64,000 bases of DNA from Pleomorphochaeta sp964545735 (GTDB taxonomy: Bacteria; Spirochaetota; Spirochaetia; Sphaerochaetales; Sphaerochaetaceae), in the NCBI GenBank assembly GCA_964545735.1, contig CAZJGS010000002.1:1-64000 (forward strand). Reading direction: 5' to 3'. Below are positions 54,601 to 63,724 of the stretch, piece after piece (the stretch's first letter is position 1; the number at the start of each line of letters is the position of its first letter). The notes beneath the pieces were generated by a model. It searched no databases. It was not told the DNA's origin and worked only from the letters and a program-made list of their open reading frames with translations. The translations under genes were made by a program, and so were the position numbers.

Positions 54601-57536
54601 TCTTTTATTTTAATAATACCTTTACTGTGTAAACCATTTATTTTTATAATGAATGGTTTTTTTGATTTGTAATGAGTAAAGTATTTACCACTAGAGACAA
54701 CGGGTAATTCATATATTTGATCTGTATCTAGTTTTCCATCATTAAAGCTTGGGTTTATTGTCATATACCTAGTTCCTAGTAAGGTAAGATTTTGAAAGAA
54801 ATGGGTTCCCTGGCTTGGTTCAACTTGAAAAGACGGGAGACCTGTTTCTATAATAACTTTGGCATTTGATATTTGAGACCAATTAGCAGGAACGCCTAAC
54901 CAAGGATCACTGGAACCGAGTCTTCCAGCTACTACTAATATATATTGAGACTCACCATTTTCAAACTTTGAATTGAGTTCTTCAAGTTCAGCTGGCATAT
55001 TAACCATATTTGTAGAATCAAAATTATCAAGATTAATCATTATGAAATCTTTAATATTATCAATTTTACCATTACCCATTACTGAGGAAGAAACAATTAT
55101 AGCTTTTTTTTCTTCTTCTTTGGAAATTGCTACATCACTTTCTTCATTGCCCTCCGCTATAGGTCTTATTTGTAAGAGACTAAATTCTGGTTTTTTGGGT
55201 AATTTTTTATTCAAGTTTATAGCAAATTCTATTTCAACAGGAGTGTTCATAGCTTCTTTTCCAAGTTGTAGAATATCATAAATGATAGCAGCTAAAGGGA
55301 ACATGTCATATTTTAATATTCCATTAAAAGTAATAATTTTTTCACCAACAGCTCTAACACTTTCGCTAAGCATTGATGTGTTTAAATCAAAAGTACTAGC
55401 ACAGCCTTTTAAACTTTGAGGATGCTTTGTAGCTTCACTAATATTTAGAAGTTTTAAATTATCCAAGTCTTCAAAAGGATCAAATGGTGTTTCTAGATCA
55501 AGACCATAAAAATGAGTTTGACTACTAAATTGATTGCTTCCTAAAAAATGTATTGGTCTTTTAGGATTTTTTGGTGAAAATCTAAAAACACTACCATTAT
55601 CAACAACACTTTTACCAAAACCAAAACTAATATTGGCAACCCCATCATTAATATCTTCCCCAGCAATTGGGTAATAATTAAGGGATCTTGCAACACCACT
55701 AATGTTTGGATACCAATATCTACCATGTTTTGTACCAATAACCTGCTGAATAACAACCGCCATTTTTTCTTCTTCAATCATATGTTCTGTAGCTTTTAAA
55801 TATTCTTTAGCATTATGAAAGAAGGTGGAGGCCCAAACGGTTTTTATTGCCATTTCTAATTCATTTAATCTTGTTTCATCATCCCCAATGTTTCTAATCA
55901 TGCAAGTTTCATATACCCCTGCAAAAGGTTGGAAGTGAGAATCTTCTAATAATGAAGAAGACCTTATTGAAATAGGTTGTCTAATTACATTTATTATTTC
56001 TTTTAAATCCTCTCTTAACTCTTGTTGAATTGGTTTTTCAATAAATGCTTGTAAAAGATCTTTATCACTAATTTTTTTAACAATAGTGGATCTCAATTTA
56101 TTGTTTGATATAAATGTAGAAAAACCATGTGTTGATATTACAACAGTCCTTGGAATAGAAAGGTAAACCTCTGGATATTTCTCAAGTATTTTACTTGCTC
56201 TTAATTCCATATCAATAAAAGCAAGACCTCTTCCTTTTCCACCTAGAGAGCCCTCTCCTATCCTACTAAAGAATAAAGTTTCATCATAAACTTCTTTTGA
56301 AAACTGAGCTAAAACGCCTTTGGTTCTCTCAGCTCTATATTCTTTTATAACTTTTATTATATTAGCCCTTGTCTCTTCTTCCTGTCCTTTAATTACTACA
56401 ATAGGTTTAAGTCTTGATGCAAGAATATATAAGCTTTGCGCTCTTAACCATTTTGAGAAATCATCTCTGTCTGAGTGATAAATAAAACTTTCAATAGAAA
56501 TATTTGATAAAGCTTTTTGCAACTGTCTCATTGTATTAGCTTGGCTTATTGTTTGATTAGAAAGAGAATCTTTGAATAAAAAAGGACCAAAGCCATAATT
56601 AGCTGTAACATAGTCTTCTAAATCAAATAATAAATCATCTGCTTTTTTCCAAAGAAATTGTGCGCCAGCTTCCTTTGCTATGCTCTCATTATCTTTGTTC
56701 ATACTTTGAATTAAAAAGGGAAGGCGAGGATTATCTTTTCTAACAGTATTACAAAGCTTTAATCCAGCTAACTTATCATCCATTTCATCCTTTTCATAAG
56801 ACATGTCTGAAATGATACCTAAAATATTATTATTGTATTTGTTGTAAAAAGAAATTGCTTCTTCATAAGTTTTAGCAAGCAATATTTTAGGCCTACCTCT
56901 CATTCTTAATATTTTTCCCCAAGAGTTTAAGCCTTCTAATATTGAAGATCTGTTTTGAGTAATTAAGCTTTTATATAATATAGGTAAGAAAGAGGAGTAA
57001 AACCTTACAGAGTTTTCAACTAAAATAATTACTTGAATATCAGCTTCATTTGTATCGTGATCAATATTCATTCTATCTTCTACTAGTTTTATCATAGCTA
57101 AGAAAATCATCGGATCTCCTTGATAATAGAAAAAATGATTTATTGAGGGGGTTTTTTGTCTTTTTATTAGTTTATTTCTTTTGTGAACAGGAGAAGGAGA
57201 TAAAACAACAATCGGCATATAAGGATATACTTCTTTGATATCATCAGCGAGTTCCTCAACATGTTCATTGCCTAAATCTAACATAGAAATAACCAATTCA
57301 AATTTTATGCTTGTTGAATTTAGTATATCAAGAGTTTCTTGAGGGGTATTTACATGAGTGATTTTGGGTGGGTTTGATAAACCAAGTTGAGTGTATTCTG
57401 TATAAAGTGCCTCTTCTACTCTGCCATCTTCTTCTAATAAGAATCGATCGTAATCACTACATATTAATAAAACATTATAGATATGTTTTAGCATTAAATT
57501 ACTAAAGGGCAACCAGGTCGGATCTAATTTATACAT
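54597..57536 (-). CDS. Receiver-like plus PEP/pyruvate-binding domain protein
   Basis: This 979-residue protein starts at ATG 57536. Residues about 20-140 and 170-300 look like two degenerate response-regulator receiver domains. A PPDK N-terminal (ATP-grasp) PEP/pyruvate-binding domain starts near 428 (GSLGGKGRGLAF, SIRSSSLLEDS near 525). The phosphohistidine domain and the PEP-binding barrel of PEP synthase and PPDK are missing; the C-terminal part has an unfamiliar GRLGSSDPWLG segment. It is therefore unlikely to make PEP by the usual route and may sense or transfer phosphate (inference). Similar proteins are known in spirochaetes and Bacteroidetes. Confidence 0.82.
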   Translation of the reverse strand: MYKLDPTWLPFSNLMLKHIYNVLLICSDYDRFLLEEDGRVEEALYTEYTQLGLSNPPKITHVNTPQETLDILNSTSIKFELVISMLDLGNEHVEELADDIKEVYPYMPIVVLSPSPVHKRNKLIKRQKTPSINHFFYYQGDPMIFLAMIKLVEDRMNIDHDTNEADIQVIILVENSVRFYSSFLPILYKSLITQNRSSILEGLNSWGKILRMRGRPKILLAKTYEEAISFYNKYNNNILGIISDMSYEKDEMDDKLAGLKLCNTVRKDNPRLPFLIQSMNKDNESIAKEAGAQFLWKKADDLLFDLEDYVTANYGFGPFLFKDSLSNQTISQANTMRQLQKALSNISIESFIYHSDRDDFSKWLRAQSLYILASRLKPIVVIKGQEEETRANIIKVIKEYRAERTKGVLAQFSKEVYDETLFFSRIGEGSLGGKGRGLAFIDMELRASKILEKYPEVYLSIPRTVVISTHGFSTFISNNKLRSTIVKKISDKDLLQAFIEKPIQQELREDLKEIINVIRQPISIRSSSLLEDSHFQPFAGVYETCMIRNIGDDETRLNELEMAIKTVWASTFFHNAKEYLKATEHMIEEEKMAVVIQQVIGTKHGRYWYPNISGVARSLNYYPIAGEDINDGVANISFGFGKSVVDNGSVFRFSPKNPKRPIHFLGSNQFSSQTHFYGLDLETPFDPFEDLDNLKLLNISEATKHPQSLKGCASTFDLNTSMLSESVRAVGEKIITFNGILKYDMFPLAAIIYDILQLGKEAMNTPVEIEFAINLNKKLPKKPEFSLLQIRPIAEGNEESDVAISKEEEKKAIIVSSSVMGNGKIDNIKDFIMINLDNFDSTNMVNMPAELEELNSKFENGESQYILVVAGRLGSSDPWLGVPANWSQISNAKVIIETGLPSFQVEPSQGTHFFQNLTLLGTRYMTINPSFNDGKLDTDQIYELPVVSSGKYFTHYKSKKPFIIKINGLHSKGIIKIKD

Positions 57537-57693
57537 CCAATAATAATAACATATCAAATATGGATTAACAATTAGAATATTAAGACTTTTTTATTATTTG
57601 TTAAAAATAATTTTTATTTAGTTATTTATAAATATAAAATAAAATAATTACGTAAAACTAAAAAAAATATAATAAATTACTGTAAATTGAAAC

Positions 57694-57735
57694 TTGACGA
57701 TTGTAAAAAGAGGGTATACTCTGTTGTTGTAACAA
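57694..57735 (+). promoter_or_regulatory. gdhA promoter and dyad
   Basis: TTGACG (57694-57699) and TATACT (57715-57720) are 15 bases apart, shorter than ideal. TTGTT, two bases, AACAA (57724-57735) lies around the likely start site and may be an operator. Confidence 0.45.
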
Positions 57736-57766
57736 ATAGTTTTATATCTAAAAGGAGATAAAATAA

Positions 57767-59104
57767 ATGTATGATTTAGACGCCTTTATGGCTCAGTTAG
57801 AAAAAAAGAATCCAGGACAAAAAGAATTCCTACAAGCATCACGCGAAGTAATAGAAAGTATTTTGCCTGTTATTAATGAAAATCCAATTTATGTTAAGAA
57901 CAAAATTCTTGAAAGAATTACTGTGCCTGAAAGAATTATTGAATTTAAAGTTGAATGGGAAGATGATAAGGGTGAAGTTCAAGTTAACAGAGGCTGGAGA
58001 ATTCAGTTTAATAGTGCTTTAGGCCCATACAAAGGTGGCTTACGTTTTCACTCATCTGTAACTTTGGACACTTTAAAATTTTTAGGCTTTGAGCAAACTT
58101 TTAAAAACAGTTTAACTACACTTCCAATGGGTGGTGGTAAAGGTGGATCTGACTTTAACCCAAGAGGAAAAAGTGATTCAGAAATGAGACGTTTCTGTAA
58201 TGCCTTTATGTCTGAATTGTATAATTATATTGGTCCTGATACTGATGTACCTGCAGGTGATATTGGTGTAGGTGGAAGAGAAATTGGTTATCTTTATGGT
58301 CAATACAAAAGATTAAAACATGAGAATACTGGTGTTTTGACAGGAAAAGGCCAAGGTTGGGGAGGTTCTTTAATTAGACCTGAAGCAACTGGATTTGGTG
58401 CTCTTTATTTTGCTAATGAAATGCTAAATCACAAAGGTGATGCCTTGAAAGGTAAAAGAATTGCACTTAGTGGCTTTGGTAATGTAGCCTGGGGTGCAGC
58501 AGTTAAAGCAACAGAGTTAGGTGCAAAAGTCGTCACAATTAGTGGTCCTGATGGATATATTTATGATGAAGATGGTATTAATACAAAAGAAAAATGGGAC
58601 TACATGCTTTATCTAAGAGCCTGTAACAATGATGTTGTTGCTCCATATGCTGAAAAATTTGGCGCTAAATTTGTAGCAAAGAAAAAACCTTGGTTAGAAA
58701 AAGTTGATTTAGCCTTTCCTTGTGCAATCCAAAATGAATTAAATGAAGAAGATGCTAAAATATTAGAAAAAAATGGCTGTCAATATGTAATTGAAACATC
58801 TAATATGGGCTGTACTACTGAAGCTGTAGAATATGTTTTAAGTAGTAAAATGGATTTTGCTCCTGGCAAAGCTGTAAATGCAGGTGGAGTAGCTGTTTCT
58901 GGACTAGAAATGTCTCAAAATGCAATGCATATTTTCTGGACTGCAGAAGAAGTTGATGAAAAATTAAAACAAATTATGAAAAATATTCATAGACAATGTG
59001 TTAAGGAAGGTACTTTAGAAGATGGAAGTGTAAACTATCCACTAGGTGCTAATATAGCAGGATTTAAAAAAGTAGCTGATGCAATGGTTGCTCAAGGCTA
59101 TTAA
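57767..59104 (+). CDS. gdhA: Glutamate dehydrogenase, NADP-type hexameric
   Basis: GdhA assimilates ammonia by reductive amination of 2-oxoglutarate. The 445-residue protein has the substrate-binding YKGGLRFHSSVTLDTLKFL, LPMGGGKGGSDFNP and DVPAGDIGVGGREIG patterns, all as in the small NADP-linked class. The nucleotide-binding SGFGNVAWGAA follows near residue 235. AGGAG precedes the ATG and it is a single-gene unit. In an anaerobe it is the likely main route of nitrogen entry. Confidence 0.97.
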   Translation: MYDLDAFMAQLEKKNPGQKEFLQASREVIESILPVINENPIYVKNKILERITVPERIIEFKVEWEDDKGEVQVNRGWRIQFNSALGPYKGGLRFHSSVTLDTLKFLGFEQTFKNSLTTLPMGGGKGGSDFNPRGKSDSEMRRFCNAFMSELYNYIGPDTDVPAGDIGVGGREIGYLYGQYKRLKHENTGVLTGKGQGWGGSLIRPEATGFGALYFANEMLNHKGDALKGKRIALSGFGNVAWGAAVKATELGAKVVTISGPDGYIYDEDGINTKEKWDYMLYLRACNNDVVAPYAEKFGAKFVAKKKPWLEKVDLAFPCAIQNELNEEDAKILEKNGCQYVIETSNMGCTTEAVEYVLSSKMDFAPGKAVNAGGVAVSGLEMSQNAMHIFWTAEEVDEKLKQIMKNIHRQCVKEGTLEDGSVNYPLGANIAGFKKVADAMVAQGY

Positions 59105-59150
59105 TATTATAAGTAATACTTGAAAAGGTTTATGGTTTTGTTGGTTTTGT

Positions 59151-59185
59151 TTGGCGAGTAGTAAAATACTCGCCAATTCTTATTT
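59151..59185 (+). terminator. gdhA terminator
   Basis: A 10-bp stem (TTGGCGAGTA with TACTCGCCAA) with a 6-base loop is followed by TTCTTATTT. Confidence 0.85.
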
Positions 59186-59504
59186 AAATACTTAAAATAA
59201 TATAAGTAAATTTGATTTAAAAAATAAAATAAAAAAATAAAATAAAATAAAATAGTAAAAATAGTTAAGCAGTTTTTCTTGAAATAAGGTGAAAATATAA
59301 AAATTAATTATAAAAAAAGCTTTCATAGTTTATATATCATCTATAAATAGTAGTAATAATAGTATATTAATTATAGTAATTTTATATAATAATATTAAGT
59401 TTTTAGTGTTTAGTATTTTTCAATAAATTGATTGTTGCGGTTATATTTTTTTCGTGCTAGTGTATTTGTGTTGTAAGTAATTGTGTTATTGAGGAGACAG
59501 AGGT
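59186..59504. other. AT-rich gene-free stretch
   Basis: No gene is supported. The stretch includes a simple-sequence tract of AAAAT units around 59219-59255 and no clear promoter. It ends in GAGGAG ahead of the TTG-start ORF. Confidence 0.5.
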
Positions 59505-59741
59505 TTGATAGATTATTTGTATGAAATTAAAACATCTAGAAGAAATAGAACTTTAGATAGTAAGCGCTTTAGCACTGAAGAAGTTGAGAATATCTTTTCG
59601 CCTTTAAAGCAGGTCAAATCAACTCAGTTGTCAAAAAAGAATATAGCAAAACCTGTTGAAATGGAAAGTGTCCATATAGACATAAATGATGCTATTTGTA
59701 AAAAAGGTGTTTTTAAGATTTTTAAAAAAATAAAAAAATAA
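59505..59741 (+). CDS. Small basic hypothetical protein with TTG start
   Basis: I do not recognise this 78-residue protein. The case for translation is GAGGAG exactly 8 bases before a TTG start, a frame free of stops in very AT-rich DNA, and a following stem with a T-run. The protein is basic, has no membrane segment and ends in a Lys-rich tail (FKIFKKIKK). It could bind nucleic acid or membranes (inference, weak). No other start codon in frame has a ribosome-binding site. Confidence 0.5.
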   Translation: MIDYLYEIKTSRRNRTLDSKRFSTEEVENIFSPLKQVKSTQLSKKNIAKPVEMESVHIDINDAICKKGVFKIFKKIKK

Positions 59742-59785
59742 TAAAGTGTTAAAATAACTAAAATATATAATAATAATTTAATTAA

Positions 59786-59832
59786 AATTAGAATGATTAC
59801 ATTTCTTGTGATTGTTCTAATTTTTTCTCTTT
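59786..59832 (+). terminator. Terminator after the TTG-start ORF
   Basis: A 15-pair stem (59786-59800 with 59808-59822, three wobbles) with a 7-base loop is followed by TTTTTT. The downstream AACAATCACAA (59841-59851) can pair instead with 59806-59816. Confidence 0.75.
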
Positions 59833-59983
59833 AATAAGAAAACAATCACAATAACTAGATAATTTTCCAATAAAATAAACCAAATTTTGATAATATTTAT
59901 CAATTGTAATTTATTATTAAAGCAAGAATTAGATTTGTTTTGTATAGGAAAAATATAATTTGATAATACTTTGCTTGGTGTAC

Positions 59984-60031
59984 TTGAAAACCCCTAAATG
60001 GTGTATTATAATTTAATATGAATATAGGGGT
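59984..60031 (+). promoter_or_regulatory. PFOR promoter with flanking dyad
   Basis: TTGAAA (59984-59989) and TATAAT (60007-60012) with a 17-base spacer form a good promoter. ACCCCTA (59990-59996) and TAGGGGT (60025-60031) are a perfect 7-bp inverted repeat around the -10 element. The left arm should lie outside the transcript, which suggests a DNA operator rather than an RNA hairpin. Confidence 0.6.
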
Positions 60032-60117
60032 ATTTTTATGCCTTTATTCTTTTGTAGTAATAGAAAGATTTTAAAATTTAAATCAAATATTATATTTTAG
60101 TAATGGAGTGTCAAAAA

Positions 60118-63100
60118 ATGGACAACAAAAAAATGGTAACTATTGATGGTAACACAGCTGCTGCGCATATTGCATATGCGTTTAGTGAAGTTGCTGCAAT
60201 TTACCCAATCACACCATCTTCACCTATGGGTGAATATGCAGAGATTTGGGCAAGTACTGGTAAGAAAAACCTTTGGGGCAAAACAGTTGAAATTGTTGAA
60301 ATGCAATCAGAAGCAGGAGCAGCTGGCGCTGTTCATGGTGCTTTATCTGGTGGTGCATTAACAACAACTTTTACTGCTTCTCAAGGTTTATTATTAATGA
60401 TCCCTAACATGCACAAGATTGCAGGTGAAATGATGCCTACAGTTTTCCATGTTTCTGCTCGTTCTTTAGCATCACAGTCTCTTTCAATATTCGGTGATCA
60501 CTCAGATGTTATGTCTTGTCGTAACACAGGCTTTGCAATGACAGCTGCAAGTAGTATTCAACAAACAATGGATATGGCTGTAGTAGCTCATTTAGCAACT
60601 TTAAAAAGTGATGTTCCTTTCTTAAGTTTCTTTGATGGGTTTAGAACATCTCATGAAGTACAAAAAGTAGAAGAAATTTCTTATGATGATATTAAACCTT
60701 TCGTTGATGAATCATTAATTGAGAAATTCCGTGCAAGAGGACAACGTCCTGAAGCTCCAATGATTAAAGTTGCAGCACAAAACGAAGATGTATTCTTCCA
60801 AGGCCGTGAAACTGTTAATAAATATTATGATGCAGTTCCTGAAATTGTTGAACATTATATGGCTCAAGTTTCTGAATTAACAGGTAGACCTTTACATTTA
60901 TTCTCATATTCTGGTGCAGCTGACGCAACAGATGTTGTTATTGTAATGGGTTCTGGTGCTGATACATGTGAATGGGCAAGTAATTATATTAATAGCAATG
61001 GTGGAAAAACAGGTGTTATTAATGTTCATTTATATCGTCCTTTCAGTGCAAAACATCTTGTAGCGGCTTTACCAAAAACTGTTAAGAAAATTGCAGTTTT
61101 AGATAGAACAAAAGAACCTGGTTCTTTAGGTGAACCTTTATACTTAGATGTAGTAGCTGCATTAAAACAAACGGGCTTACAAAACCTTGAAGTTATTGGC
61201 GGTCGTTATGGATTAAGTAGTAAAGACTTCCCACCAACACATGCAAAAGCTGTATTCGATCATTTAGCTGGTCCAGCTTTCCATAACTTCTCAGTTGGTA
61301 TTAATGATGATGTTACAAATCTTTCAATTAAGATTGGTGAACAAATTGATGTTATTCCTAGTGATGTTTCCTCATGTATGTTCTGGGGTCTTGGTTCTGA
61401 TGGTACCGTTGGTGCTAACAAAAACTCAATTAAGATTATTGGTAACAATACAAATAAAAACGCTCAAGCATATTTTGCATATGACTCAAAAAAATCTGGT
61501 GGTATTACAGTAAGTCACTTAAGATTTGGTGATAGTGAATTGAATATGCCATGGTTAATTGACCATGCAGATTTTGTTGCTTGTCATAATGCCGCTTATA
61601 TTGGTCGCTATGATATGTTAGGACCTTTAAAGAAAGGTGGTGTATTCTTATTAAATAGCCAAATCCCTTCAGATGAAGTATTTGAACATTTAACAAAAGA
61701 AATGCAAGAAACAATTCTTGCAAAAGGAATTCGTTTCTACAATATTGATGCTTTAGAAATTGCAAGAAAAGCTGGTTTAGGTACTAGAATTAATACTGTT
61801 ATGCAAGCTGCATTCTTTAAGATTAGTGCTGTATTACCAGAAGAAGAAGCAATTAAATTAATCAAAGAATATATCAAGAAAACTTTCTTAAGAAAGGGTG
61901 AAGAAGTAGTAAATAAAAACTGGGCTGCAGTAGATGGTGCATCAGATGCATTATTTGAAGTAAAGGTTCCAGCTAAAATTACTAAGAGCTATGTTCCTGC
62001 CCCATTAATTAAAGATGATGCTTCAGACTTTGCTAAAAATATTATTAGACCAATCATGCATCGTGAAGGTGACAGTATCCCAGTTTCTCAAATGTCCTAT
62101 GATGGTAAATTACCTTCAGGTACAGCTAAATTAGAAAAACGTGGTGTTGCTCCAGCAGTTCCTGAATGGATTTTTGAAAATTGTATTCAATGTAACCAAT
62201 GTGTACAAGCTTGTCCTCATGCAGCAATTCGTGCAAAACAAATTGAACCTGCTAACCTTGAAAATGCTCCTGAAACATTTACAACCCTTAAATCAAATAC
62301 TAAGAACGATAAGGACTTAAGATTTAAGATTCAAATTTACACAGAAGATTGTCAAGGTTGTGGTGTTTGTGTTGAAGCTTGTCCTGCTAAGAATAAAGCT
62401 TTAGCATTATCTCCTATTCAAGTTGAAAGAGATAAGGGTGAAGATCAAAATACTGAATTCTTTGAAGATCTACCATATGATGTATTTGATGGTACAAAAA
62501 TTACAACTGTTAAGGGATTACAATTCAAACAACCTTTATTTGAATTTAGTGGTGCTTGTGCTGGTTGTGGTGAAACTCCATATGTTAAACTTGTTTCTCA
62601 AATTTGTGGTGAAAATATGATTGCAGCAAATGCTACAGGTTGTTCCTCAATTTATTCAGGAACATTCCCAACAATTCCATATACTACACGTCAAAAAGAT
62701 GGTAGAGGTCCAGCTTGGGGTAATTCATTATTCGAAGATAATGCTGAATATGGTTTAGGTATGCGTCTAGCTGTAGATAGCAATAGAAATTTATTAAAAA
62801 TTTATATTGATAAACTTCTAGAAGTAGGAACAACAAAAGAATTAACTGAAGCAATTAAAGCTAGTTTAGAGGTTTGGGGTTCTGCTAAAGAAGATGCTAT
62901 GGACGCACAAAATGTTGTTCAAGCTGCTTTACCTGCTGCTATAGCTGCCGCAACTGATGAAAATAAAGATTTCTTGAGAAAGATCAATGAATTAAAAGAT
63001 TATTTCTCAGACAAAGCTGTATTTATTATTGGTGGTGACGGTTGGGCTTATGATATTGGTTACGGTGGTGTAGACCATGTTGTAGCTTCTGGTAGAAATG

Positions 63101-63654
63101 TTAATATTCTTGTATTAGATACTGAAGTTTACTCAAATACTGGTGGACAAGCTTCTAAAGCAACTCCACTTGGTGCTGTAGCTAAATTTGCTAATACTGG
63201 TAAACAAACAGGTAAGAAGAATATTGGATTCATGTGTATGACTTATGGTTATGTATATGTAGCCTCTATCGCTTTAGGTGCAAACAGAATGCAAGCTCAA
63301 AAAGCTTTACAAGAAGCTATTGATTGGGATGGCCCTTCAATTGTTTTCTGTTATTCTTCATGTATCAACCACGGTATGAACATGAGATATAGTCAAGTTG
63401 AAGCTAAGAAAGCTGTAGACGCTGGTTACTGGCCATTATATCGCTACAATCCAGCTCTAGAAGAAGGAAAGAGATTCTCTTGGGATGTAAAGAAAGAACC
63501 AACAGTTGCTTATAAAGACTTCTTGAAAGGTGAAGTTCGTTATACTTCTTTATATAAAACTAATCCTGAACATGCAGATGAATTGTTTGAGAAAGCAGAA
63601 GCAGATGCAAAACGTAATATGAAATTCTTTAAAAGTCTTGCATCAATAATGTAA
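60118..63654 (+). CDS. nifJ: Pyruvate:ferredoxin (flavodoxin) oxidoreductase
   Basis: PFOR oxidises pyruvate to acetyl-CoA and CO2, reducing ferredoxin, and is a hallmark of anaerobic metabolism. The ATG at 60118 (1178 residues, MDNKKMVTIDGN) has GGAG at 60105-60108; the frame begins at 60103. Domains are in the usual order for the single-chain homodimeric form. The N-terminal pyrimidine-binding domain contains YPITPSSPMGE near 35. Then come two 4Fe-4S motifs (CIQCNQCVQACP near 689, CQGCGVCVEACP near 745), CAGCGETPY near 814, and the TPP domain GDGWAYDIGYGG near 974. Codon use is markedly optimised, consistent with high expression. Oxygen sensitivity is expected. Confidence 0.97.
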   Translation: MDNKKMVTIDGNTAAAHIAYAFSEVAAIYPITPSSPMGEYAEIWASTGKKNLWGKTVEIVEMQSEAGAAGAVHGALSGGALTTTFTASQGLLLMIPNMHKIAGEMMPTVFHVSARSLASQSLSIFGDHSDVMSCRNTGFAMTAASSIQQTMDMAVVAHLATLKSDVPFLSFFDGFRTSHEVQKVEEISYDDIKPFVDESLIEKFRARGQRPEAPMIKVAAQNEDVFFQGRETVNKYYDAVPEIVEHYMAQVSELTGRPLHLFSYSGAADATDVVIVMGSGADTCEWASNYINSNGGKTGVINVHLYRPFSAKHLVAALPKTVKKIAVLDRTKEPGSLGEPLYLDVVAALKQTGLQNLEVIGGRYGLSSKDFPPTHAKAVFDHLAGPAFHNFSVGINDDVTNLSIKIGEQIDVIPSDVSSCMFWGLGSDGTVGANKNSIKIIGNNTNKNAQAYFAYDSKKSGGITVSHLRFGDSELNMPWLIDHADFVACHNAAYIGRYDMLGPLKKGGVFLLNSQIPSDEVFEHLTKEMQETILAKGIRFYNIDALEIARKAGLGTRINTVMQAAFFKISAVLPEEEAIKLIKEYIKKTFLRKGEEVVNKNWAAVDGASDALFEVKVPAKITKSYVPAPLIKDDASDFAKNIIRPIMHREGDSIPVSQMSYDGKLPSGTAKLEKRGVAPAVPEWIFENCIQCNQCVQACPHAAIRAKQIEPANLENAPETFTTLKSNTKNDKDLRFKIQIYTEDCQGCGVCVEACPAKNKALALSPIQVERDKGEDQNTEFFEDLPYDVFDGTKITTVKGLQFKQPLFEFSGACAGCGETPYVKLVSQICGENMIAANATGCSSIYSGTFPTIPYTTRQKDGRGPAWGNSLFEDNAEYGLGMRLAVDSNRNLLKIYIDKLLEVGTTKELTEAIKASLEVWGSAKEDAMDAQNVVQAALPAAIAAATDENKDFLRKINELKDYFSDKAVFIIGGDGWAYDIGYGGVDHVVASGRNVNILVLDTEVYSNTGGQASKATPLGAVAKFANTGKQTGKKNIGFMCMTYGYVYVASIALGANRMQAQKALQEAIDWDGPSIVFCYSSCINHGMNMRYSQVEAKKAVDAGYWPLYRYNPALEEGKRFSWDVKKEPTVAYKDFLKGEVRYTSLYKTNPEHADELFEKAEADAKRNMKFFKSLASIM

Positions 63655-63679
63655 TTTTTTACTGAACTATTATAAAAAT

Positions 63680-63712
63680 AATGAGGTCCTTTCGGGGACC
63701 TCATTTATTCTT
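63680..63712 (+). terminator. PFOR terminator
   Basis: A 10-bp stem (AATGAGGTCC with GGACCTCATT) and a 6-base loop are followed by TATTCTT. It is 26 bases past the stop. Confidence 0.85.
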
Positions 63713-63724
63713 GCAAATTGTTTT

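Larger units (their letters stand above)
59742..60117. other. Gene-free stretch between the TTG ORF and PFOR
   Basis: It holds the terminator at 59786-59832, a competing inverted copy of its right arm (59841-59851), the PFOR promoter (59984-60012) and its flanking dyad. It also contains a 20-codon leader frame (60038-60100) that ends just before PFOR. Nothing larger is coding. Confidence 0.6.

Noticed and set aside
59219..59255. AAAAT repeats as a CRISPR-like or satellite array
   Set aside because: It is a simple low-complexity tract without spacers or a constant repeat unit.
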